This document shows, in pieces, positions 5,530 to 10,730 of a DNA stretch of 10,730 bases; position 1 is the first letter of the stretch; each line of letters begins with the position of its first letter. The stretch is from GCA-003244245 sp032230565 (lineage in GTDB: Bacteria; Actinomycetota; Actinomycetes; Mycobacteriales; Pseudonocardiaceae): positions 1 through 10,730 of the forward strand of contig JAVXWL010000249.1 of the NCBI GenBank assembly GCA_032230565.1, in the 5' to 3' direction. The position numbers and the translations under genes are program-made. Below the pieces are notes generated by a model. The model saw only the letters and a program-made list of their open reading frames with translations. It made no database searches and was not told the origin of the DNA.

Positions 5530-6321
5530 TTGCGCGGCATCACTGTTGAGTTGAGTCACGAGGAGTACCGCACCGCCTGGCAAGTTCTGGATTTGGGCAC
5601 CCGGCACTGGAACCTGGACCTGCCCGGTATCCCGGAACTGACTGACCAGGAACGCCGGGCTCAGGCGGCGAGCACGCTGGAGGATTTGCGGGCCCGCGGG
5701 CTGGCCGATCGGCGCGGGATGGTCCCGGAGCTGACGGACTCCCTGCGCCTGGTTGCCAGCCCGGTCTGCGAAATCAACGGATGGGTCCAGGCCGGTGGCG
5801 CTGCGGTGCGGTTACTGGCCGGTTCACGCGGTGAGTGGGCAGTGCTGGCGATGCTCGATGAACATCGGCTGCTGGTGCGCACCGGTCCCGCCAGCGAGCT
5901 GTGCACCGCGGTCGCCCGGCAACTACTGGATCGCCCCGCTGGGCCGGGTTCGTCGGTATCGGTGCCGTCCGCGCTGTTGGCCGAACCCGCCGACGGCGGA
6001 AAGCCAGGGCTCACGGGGCAGCAGTTGGAAAACCGGCTGACCCGCGGCGGGGTGAAACCCGACAGCGCCCGGTCGTTCGGGGAGATGCTGCGCGGCGCCA
6101 AGCCCAGCGCCGGAAAGTTCGGTGCCGCCCGCCGCGATCGCAACGGCAAGCGACACCCCGCCGGCGCGGCACTGGTCTACCTCGCCACCGAGCGCGGCGG
6201 GTACACCCTGCAACCGCTGCGCGGACCCGACGGAACAGCCTGGACCACCCTGGCCCCCGCAACCCTCACCCAACTCGCGCAACGCATAGAACAGCTGCTG
6301 GACAGCATCCGAATCGGGTGA
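5530..6321 (+). CDS. EspG-family ESX (type VII) secretion-associated protein, orphan
   Basis: 263 aa from the TTG at 5530, chosen because GAGGGG (5518-5523) lies 6 nt upstream and homologues begin close to the VELSHEEYRTAWQVLDLG motif; an ATG at 5464 would add 22 residues without a ribosome binding site. Family pattern: N-terminal strand/helix with LSHEEYRTAW, TDQERRAQAASTLEDLRARGL, a central WAVLAMLDEHRLLVRTG, and the C-terminal GKFGAARRDRNGKR...AALVYLATERGGYTL...TTLAPAT segment typical of actinobacterial EspG-like proteins. EspG is a cytosolic chaperone that binds PE/PPE-type substrates and delivers them to the ESX system. No EccC, PE/PPE, WXG100 or mycosin gene is in the window, so its client is elsewhere. 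The HTH-like LEDLRARGLADRRG stretch is part of the EspG fold, not a DNA-binding motif. It ends 9 bp from the vapC stop (convergent). Confidence 0.75.
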   Translation: MRGITVELSHEEYRTAWQVLDLGTRHWNLDLPGIPELTDQERRAQAASTLEDLRARGLADRRGMVPELTDSLRLVASPVCEINGWVQAGGAAVRLLAGSRGEWAVLAMLDEHRLLVRTGPASELCTAVARQLLDRPAGPGSSVSVPSALLAEPADGGKPGLTGQQLENRLTRGGVKPDSARSFGEMLRGAKPSAGKFGAARRDRNGKRHPAGAALVYLATERGGYTLQPLRGPDGTAWTTLAPATLTQLAQRIEQLLDSIRIG

Positions 6322-6330
6322 CCAGTGTCA

Positions 6331-6735
6331 TCACGCCCATGCCCCCGGACTGACGACTGGCAGCCCGAGCGCCTCGGCGGCACCAAGCAGCCGTTCGTCA
6401 TAGCTGACCAAGGACTCCAGCTGACCCCCGAATACGGCGTGCGCGGTGGCGAGGTGAATGGCGCCTAGCGAACCGAGATCGGGGGCCGAGTAGCCAGCCG
6501 CCGCCGTGCGTACGAGCTCATCGATTTCGTACCGGGCGATGCGCGCGAACAATGCCGGAACGGACGACACGAGATCGGGCTCGGTACGGCGTAGCGCACC
6601 GGGTAGCTCGACCTCAGCGAGGACGGAGGTCACCGGCGTGCTGGTGACTCGGGCATCGAGCCAGTCGGCCAGGGCGTCACTCTCCGGCTCGCGGCGGATC
6701 AGCTTCACCAGAGCTGCAGTGTCGAGGTAGATCAA
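6331..6735 (-). CDS. vapC: VapC-type PIN-domain toxin, apparently lacking one catalytic Asp
   Basis: 134 aa, normal PIN-toxin length. VapC toxins are Mg-dependent RNases using four acidic residues. Asp5 (MIYLDTAALVKL), Glu41 (VLAEVE) and Asp113 (VSYDERLLGAA) are present. The third acidic position, normally in a motif like LRSLDAIHLATA, reads LGSLGAIHLATA with Gly91 (codon GGC at 6463-6465). A single A-to-G change from GAC would explain it. The toxin may therefore be inactive or weakened. The ATG at 6733-6735 overlaps the antitoxin stop by the ATGA arrangement, typical of a coupled toxin-antitoxin pair. Transcribed from the antitoxin promoter. Confidence 0.9.
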   Translation of the reverse strand: MIYLDTAALVKLIRREPESDALADWLDARVTSTPVTSVLAEVELPGALRRTEPDLVSSVPALFARIARYEIDELVRTAAAGYSAPDLGSLGAIHLATAHAVFGGQLESLVSYDERLLGAAEALGLPVVSPGAWA

Positions 6736-7007
6736 CAGTGGCGTTCCTCGTCCCGCATCTCGCGGATCAGCTCGCCAGCCTCATGATCGTTCCTAATCGG
6801 GCCGGTGGGCCGCAGCACGGGGCCCCGGGCAGTTGCTGGCCGAAGTTTGCCGGCTGCGATGAGGTCGGCCAGTGGGTGCGGCTGAGCCGGCACCAGCCGG
6901 GCGATGACCGTGCCTCGCTCCGTGATGTCGATCTCCTCACCGTGCTTGACCCGGGCCAGTACCCCCGCAGTGTTCTGGTTGAGCTCCCGGACGGGTACTT
7001 CACTCAT
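6732..7007 (-). CDS. vapB: Phd/YefM-type antitoxin partner of VapC (VapB)
   Basis: 91 aa from the ATG at 7005-7007; the longer open frame upstream to 7334 runs antisense through the PEBP gene and is not real. The N-terminal MSEVPVRELNQNTAGVLARVKHGEEIDITERGTVIARLVP pattern (residues 1-40) is the Phd/YefM DNA-binding and dimerisation domain. The C-terminal half (RNDHEAGELIREMRDEERH) is the acidic, flexible toxin-binding tail. It neutralises VapC and represses the operon together with it. The stop codon overlaps the vapC start by 4 bp. The operator candidate lies just upstream (7018-7035). Confidence 0.92.
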   Translation of the reverse strand: MSEVPVRELNQNTAGVLARVKHGEEIDITERGTVIARLVPAQPHPLADLIAAGKLRPATARGPVLRPTGPIRNDHEAGELIREMRDEERHC

Positions 7008-7017
7008 CCCGCAAGTG

Positions 7018-7070
7018 TAGTACATTTCCGTACTAGACATAGGATCCCCGCAGCGGGTGTGCGGTAGGAT
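7018..7070. promoter_or_regulatory. Divergent promoter region of vapBC and the PEBP gene, with operator-like inverted repeat
   Basis: TAGTAC-N6-GTACTA (7018-7035) is a perfect 6-bp inverted repeat 10 bp upstream of the vapB ATG, at the right place for antitoxin autorepression; TACTAC/TAGTAC on the minus strand can serve as -10. On the plus strand TAGGAT (7065-7070) is a -10 about 10 nt before the PEBP start, giving a very short leader. Confidence 0.5.
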
Positions 7071-7080
7071 CAAGTTCACT

Positions 7081-7536
7081 ATGGCGCTCACCCTCAGCAG
7101 CCCGGCCTTCGCCGATAAAGCGTTCATTCCGTCCCAGTACACCTGTGATGGCGACAACGTGTCACCCCCGCTGTCGTGGTCAGAGGTGCCGGAGGGTGCC
7201 GCAGAACTGGTGCTGCTCCTCGAAGATCCCGACGCCCCGGGAGGCACCCACGTGCACTGGGTGCTGTTCGGGATCAACCCCGCATGCGACGGCCTGGAGG
7301 AGGGCAAAGTGCCCGCGGGGGCCGTCGGCGGCAAGAACGACTATGGCCGCACGGACTGGGGCGGCCCCTGCCCCCCCTTCGGCAAAGCCCGCCGGTACAT
7401 CTTCACGCTGCTAGCCCTGTCTGAACCCAGCGGCCTGGCTGAGGGCGCCAGCCCGCGCAAGGATCTGCCGTACGCCCTGTCCGGCAAGGTAGTGGCCCAG
7501 GCGCAGCTCACCGGCAAGTACGCTCGCGGGCGTTAA
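7081..7536 (+). CDS. YbhB/YbcL family PEBP (Raf kinase inhibitor-like) protein
   Basis: 151 aa from the ATG at 7081; a GTG at 7057 is in frame but would overlap the promoter. Motifs: FIPSQYTCDGDNVSPPLSW near the N-terminus, LLEDPDAPGGTHVHWVLFGI (the ligand-pocket DPDAP and HW), and NDYGRTDWGGPCPPFGKARRYIFTLLAL. In most family members the last motif has GxHRY; here the His is replaced by Arg (KARRY), altering one side of the anion-binding pocket. Bacterial PEBP proteins bind phosphorylated or anionic ligands; their role is little known. The gene is divergent from vapBC, and its stop is 4 bp from the stop of the ABC-F gene. No signal peptide, so cytosolic. Confidence 0.92.
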   Translation: MALTLSSPAFADKAFIPSQYTCDGDNVSPPLSWSEVPEGAAELVLLLEDPDAPGGTHVHWVLFGINPACDGLEEGKVPAGAVGGKNDYGRTDWGGPCPPFGKARRYIFTLLALSEPSGLAEGASPRKDLPYALSGKVVAQAQLTGKYARGR

Positions 7537-7540
7537 CCGG

Positions 7541-9169
7541 TCAGCGTTCCTGCACCTGGCCGTCGGCGACAGCCCAGCAGCGGGTGGTCCGGACGGCGTC
7601 AAGCATCCGGCGGTCATGGGTCACGAACAGCAACGTGCCCGAATAGGACTGCAGGGCGGATTCCAGCTGCTCGATGGCGGGCAGGTCGAGGTGGTTGGTC
7701 GGTTCGTCGAGTACCAGCAGGTTCACTCCGCGAGCCTGCAGAAGGGCCAGCGCCGCGCGGGTTCGCTCGCCCGGTGACAGTGAGGCGGCCGGTCGCGGCA
7801 CGTGCGCGGCGTGCAGGCCGAACTTCGCCAGCAGCGTCCGCACCTCAGACTCCGGCCACTCGGGTACAGCTGAGCCGAAGGCCCTTATCAGCGACTCACC
7901 GCCCAGGAACAACCCGCGGATCTGGTCGATCTCCCCGACTCGCACCCCCGGCCCCAGCGTCGCGAGACCCGCGGACAACGGCACCCGGCCGAGCAGCGCC
8001 CCTAGCAGCGTGGACTTCCCGGAGCCGTTGGCGCCGGTGATGACGACTCGGTCGGCCCACCCGAGCGCCAGATCCACCGGACCGAGCCGGAACGCGCCCC
8101 GCTCGACGACGGCCCCGCGCAAGGCCGCCACCACCGAACCCGAGCGGGGCGCGGCGGCGATGGACATCCGCAGCTCCCACTCCTTGCGGGGCTCCTCGAC
8201 CACCTCGAGGCGCTCGATCTGCCGTTGTGTCTGGCTGACCTTGGCGGCCTGTTTCTCGGTGGCCTCGGCGCGGAACTTACGGCCGATCTTGTCGTTGTCA
8301 GTCGCCTTGCGGCGCGCGTTGCGCACCCCCTTGTCCATCCAGGACCGCTGCGTCCGGGCTCTGGCCTCCAGCCCGGCCCGGGTCTCGGCGAAGGCGTCGT
8401 AGGCTTCCCGGGCATGCTGGCGGCAGCGCGCCCGCTCGGTAAGGTAGGCGTCGTAACCACCGTCGTACACACCGACCTGCTGCTGGACCAGGTCCAGCTC
8501 CACCACCCGGGTGACGGTGCGAGCGAGGAACTCGCGGTCGTGGCTGACGATCACTACCGGGGAACGCAACCCGGTGACGAAGCGCTCCAGGCGTTCCAAG
8601 CCGTCGAGGTCGAGGTCGTTGGTGGGCTCATCGAGCAGTAGCGCGTCATAGCGGGACAGCAGCAGCGCGGCGAGCCCGACCCGGGCGGCCTGGCCGCCGG
8701 ACAGCGTGGTCATCGGGGTGTCGAGGTCCACGCCGAGTCCGAGGTCCACGGCCACCGTCGCCGCCCGCTCGTCGAGGTCTGCACCACCGAGAGCCAGCCA
8801 GCGGTCCAGTGCCGCAGAATAGTGGTCCGATCCGCCCTCGGTCAGTACCTGTGCGGCGGCGTCCATCGTCGACTGCGCCTGGGTCACCCCGGTGCGGCGG
8901 CCGAGAAACGACCGCACCGTCTCGCTGGGACGCCGGTCGGGTTCCTGCGGTAGGTGCCCGACGACCGCATCGGGCGGGCGACGCACCACCGCGCCCTCCT
9001 GCGGGAGCTGCAGCCCGGCGAGTAACCGCAGCAAGGTCGACTTGCCGGCGCCGTTGGCGCCGACCAGCCCGACGACATCACCCGGAGCGACGACGAGGTC
9101 CAAGCCGGAGAACAACATCCGATCACCGTGTCCGGCAGCCAGGCCGGTCGCGTGCACTGTTGTACTCAT
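7541..9169 (-). CDS. ABC-F family ATPase (two nucleotide-binding domains, no membrane segment)
   Basis: 542 aa. Domain 1: Walker A GANGAGKST (37-45), signature LSGGQ (156-160), Walker B LLLDEPTNDLD (177-187), H-loop VSHDRE (208-213). A long charged interdomain linker (about 240-335, RTQRSWMDKGVRNARRK and many Arg/Lys) is characteristic of ABC-F proteins and normally reaches into the ribosome. Domain 2: Walker A GANGSGKST (379-387), signature LSPGE (464-468), Walker B LLVLDEPTNHLD (484-495), THDRR. ABC-F members act on ribosomes as translation factors or antibiotic-resistance proteins; which applies here is unknown. The ATG at 9167-9169 follows the kinase stop by 30 bp, so it is probably the third gene of the exporter-kinase operon. 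No Shine-Dalgarno is evident before it. Confidence 0.93.
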   Translation of the reverse strand: MSTTVHATGLAAGHGDRMLFSGLDLVVAPGDVVGLVGANGAGKSTLLRLLAGLQLPQEGAVVRRPPDAVVGHLPQEPDRRPSETVRSFLGRRTGVTQAQSTMDAAAQVLTEGGSDHYSAALDRWLALGGADLDERAATVAVDLGLGVDLDTPMTTLSGGQAARVGLAALLLSRYDALLLDEPTNDLDLDGLERLERFVTGLRSPVVIVSHDREFLARTVTRVVELDLVQQQVGVYDGGYDAYLTERARCRQHAREAYDAFAETRAGLEARARTQRSWMDKGVRNARRKATDNDKIGRKFRAEATEKQAAKVSQTQRQIERLEVVEEPRKEWELRMSIAAAPRSGSVVAALRGAVVERGAFRLGPVDLALGWADRVVITGANGSGKSTLLGALLGRVPLSAGLATLGPGVRVGEIDQIRGLFLGGESLIRAFGSAVPEWPESEVRTLLAKFGLHAAHVPRPAASLSPGERTRAALALLQARGVNLLVLDEPTNHLDLPAIEQLESALQSYSGTLLFVTHDRRMLDAVRTTRCWAVADGQVQER

Positions 9170-9186
9170 GTTATTGGCGCGCTCAT

Positions 9187-9198
9187 GTCGGCGCCGAC
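9187..9198. repeat. 12-bp perfect palindrome GTCGGCGCCGAC between kinase and ABC-F genes
   Basis: The self-complementary 12-mer occupies much of the 30-bp gap between the kinase stop and the ABC-F start. In a GC-rich genome this may be chance, or a site that modulates read-through to the ABC-F gene. Confidence 0.4.
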
Positions 9199-9199
9199 G

Positions 9200-10102
9200 T
9201 TATCCGGTGAGCGTGACCAGTGCAGCGTCGAGGCCCTCCAGGGTGGGCCGTTGGTCGGGGTCCCGGTGCAGGCACGCGTCGATGACCTCCGCCACGTCAG
9301 CGGGTAGCCGCCGTCGAGCGCGGACTCTGGGCGCAGGGCGGGCCAGCTGCGTTTGGCACAGTGACAAGGTGGAGGTGTTCACGCTGCCCGAGGCGGAGCT
9401 GCCGGGGATGTCGAACGGCTGCAGCCCGGTGGCCGCTTGGTAGAGCACCAGGCCAATCCCCCAGACGTCGGCGGGCGGCCCGAGATCGCCGCCGGTGACC
9501 TGCTCGGGTGACATGTAACCGGGTGTGCCCAGACCCGCAGAGCAGCGGCCGGGAGGCCGGGCCAGGCTCAAGTCGATCAGGCGGGCGACGCCGTCGCAAG
9601 CGATGATGTTGCTGGGTTTGACGTCGAGATGCAGATGGCCGCGACTGTGCAGGTAGCGCAGTGCAGAACACAGATGCCGACCGAGGTGACCCAGGTCTTG
9701 TGCGCCGAGACGTTGGCCGCCGTCAAGCAGGTAACCCAGGGTGGCGCCAGTGAGGTTCTCCAGGACCAGCAGCGGCGGCTCCGCCGGGTCGGGTTTGATG
9801 TATTCGTAGGCCCGGACCAGGTGCGGATGAGTCAGGGAGAGCAGCAAGCGCGCCTCGCGCTGCAGGTGACGGCGGGCAGCCGCGTCGGTGGCGCAGTCGG
9901 GCCTCAGCGTCTTGATGAAACAACGGCAGTAGCGCTGCGAGCTCCATGCCTCGTAGCAGTCCAGATCCTCCCCACGGCGCACGTGCTCGATCACCTGATA
10001 GCCCGGGGCGAGCAGGTGGCCCGGGGGATGCGCCGGAGGGCCATCGTCGTCTTGCGCCCGGTCGCTGCTGGCGCGGACCGCGAGATCGGTCGGTGTGGTC
10101 AT
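9200..10102 (-). CDS. Soluble Ser/Thr protein kinase (PknB-like catalytic domain, no transmembrane segment)
   Basis: 300 aa, essentially just the kinase domain plus a 30-residue Asp/Pro-rich N-terminal tail. Visible catalytic residues: Lys64 (CFIKTLRPD), Glu83 of helix C (REARLL), catalytic loop HLDVKPSN with Asp160, Lys162 and Asn165, metal-binding Asp177 in DLS (replacing DFG), activation-segment GTPGYMSPEQ (192-201) and ADVWGIGLVLY (211-221). The glycine-rich loop is atypical: after LAPGYQVIEHVRRGEDLDCYEAW no GxGxxG is present. The core residues suggest activity, with altered nucleotide handling. No PASTA, FHA or membrane segment. The ATG at 10100-10102 overlaps the stop of the upstream ABC exporter (ATGA), and ABC-F follows after 30 bp, so the kinase is likely to act on one of these partners (inference). 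Confidence 0.92.
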   Translation of the reverse strand: MTTPTDLAVRASSDRAQDDDGPPAHPPGHLLAPGYQVIEHVRRGEDLDCYEAWSSQRYCRCFIKTLRPDCATDAAARRHLQREARLLLSLTHPHLVRAYEYIKPDPAEPPLLVLENLTGATLGYLLDGGQRLGAQDLGHLGRHLCSALRYLHSRGHLHLDVKPSNIIACDGVARLIDLSLARPPGRCSAGLGTPGYMSPEQVTGGDLGPPADVWGIGLVLYQAATGLQPFDIPGSSASGSVNTSTLSLCQTQLARPAPRVRARRRLPADVAEVIDACLHRDPDQRPTLEGLDAALVTLTG

Positions 10103-10730
10103 ATCAGCTCCGGCTGCAGTAGGAGTTTCTCCTTGGCCCGGGTATCCCGCTGCTGGTGCAGCCGGTACAGCTTCGCGTAGCCGGGATTGCCAGCCAGCAG
10201 CTCGGTGTGAGTGCCAACTCCGGTGACCTGGCCATCAGCGAGGAACACGATCTGATCGGCGTCGGTGACGGTCAGCAGGTTGTGGGAGATCACCAGCGTG
10301 GTCCGCCCGGTCATCAACCGGCGCATCGGCGCCAGGATACGTTCGGTAGAGCCGGCGTCGAGGCCGGTGGTGGGCTCGTCGAGCAGCAACACCGGAGCGT
10401 TGCGGATCATGGCCCGGGCCAACGCGAGGCGCTGGCGTTGGCCACCGGACAGCAGCCGTCCACGTTGCCCGATGCAGGTGTCGTAGCCGTCAGGCATGGC
10501 GGTGATGAAGCCGTGTGCGTCCGCGGCCGTGGCGGCAGCCACCAGCTCAGCCTCGGTGGCAGTGGGATTACCCCACAGGATGTTGTCCCGGATGGTTCCG
10601 TCGAACACCAACGTCTCCTGCAGGACCGCCGAGACGTTGCGGCGCAGCGTGGCCAGTGGCAGGTCACGCAGGTTGCACCCGTCGAGGCTGATCCGCCCAG
10701 CGCTGGGATCATAGAATCGCAGCATCAGCT
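10099..10730 (-). CDS. ABC exporter ATP-binding domain, C-terminal part (cut by window edge)
   Basis: About 210 codons of the C-terminal end; the frame is open through the right edge, so the methionine at 10725 is internal. The fragment starts after Walker A at a LRFYDPSAGRISLDG motif and contains the Q-loop VLQETLVFDGTIRDNI, signature LSGGQRQRLALARAM, Walker B VLLLDEPTTGLD, and H-loop VISHNL. This is the pattern of type IV (MsbA-like) exporters with fused membrane and ATPase domains; the membrane part would lie outside the window. The substrate is not deducible. The last codons (LLLQPELI) overlap the kinase start by 4 bp, which couples translation of the two genes. Confidence 0.93.
   Translation of the reverse strand, partial: LMLRFYDPSAGRISLDGCNLRDLPLATLRRNVSAVLQETLVFDGTIRDNILWGNPTATEAELVAAATAADAHGFITAMPDGYDTCIGQRGRLLSGGQRQRLALARAMIRNAPVLLLDEPTTGLDAGSTERILAPMRRLMTGRTTLVISHNLLTVTDADQIVFLADGQVTGVGTHTELLAGNPGYAKLYRLHQQRDTRAKEKLLLQPELI

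Noticed and set aside
7008..7334. Long N-terminal extension of the VapB frame (minus strand)
   Set aside because: It runs antisense through the well-supported PEBP gene, and the Phd domain starts exactly at the ATG at 7007.

Overview
The window is GC-rich and tightly packed, with GTG and TTG starts and short or overlapping gene junctions. An EspG-type protein of the ESX (type VII) secretion world, PknB-like kinase sequence and DUF488/Usp/macrodomain genes point to an actinobacterium, probably of the Pseudonocardiales/Mycobacteriales group. No rRNA, tRNA, CRISPR array, IS element or phage gene was found.

Layout. (1) 1-793, minus strand: a SIS-domain phosphoheptose-isomerase-like protein (176-793) and, directly downstream, the first 46 codons of another gene that leaves the window. 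(2) 846-1535, plus strand: remains of a helix-turn-helix regulator that has apparently lost its middle in frame and its own stop, running antisense into a DUF488 gene (1382-1759). (3) 1760-2192: about 430 bp without a convincing gene, holding a perfect 19-bp tandem duplication and a long imperfect hairpin. (4) 2193-2942: a putative lipoprotein with conserved His/Cys residues and a perfect 14-bp intragenic inverted repeat, abutting folE tail to tail. (5) 2943-4839: a usp-folE operon (stop/start overlap) divergent from a SufR-like regulator, with a shared promoter region containing the palindrome CTAACGTTAG between facing -10 elements. (6) 4881-6321: a macrodomain hydrolase divergent from an orphan EspG-family protein. 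(7) 6331-7007: a VapB-VapC pair whose toxin appears to lack one of the four acidic PIN residues. (8) 7081-7536: a YbhB-type PEBP protein. (9) 7541-10730, minus strand: an operon running from an ABC exporter (cut by the right edge) to a soluble Ser/Thr kinase (ATGA overlap) to an ABC-F ATPase.

How the genes may work together (inference). The best candidates for a coherent unit are the cysteine-bearing regulator with usp and folE, which looks like a redox- or Fe-S-responsive stress module supplying pterin precursor, and the exporter/kinase/ABC-F operon, which looks like a kinase-modulated export or resistance module. The SIS pair with its decayed regulator may be the edge of a larger cluster to the left; related SIS proteins are, from memory, found beside actinobacterial high-affinity hydrogenase genes, but nothing in this window proves that.
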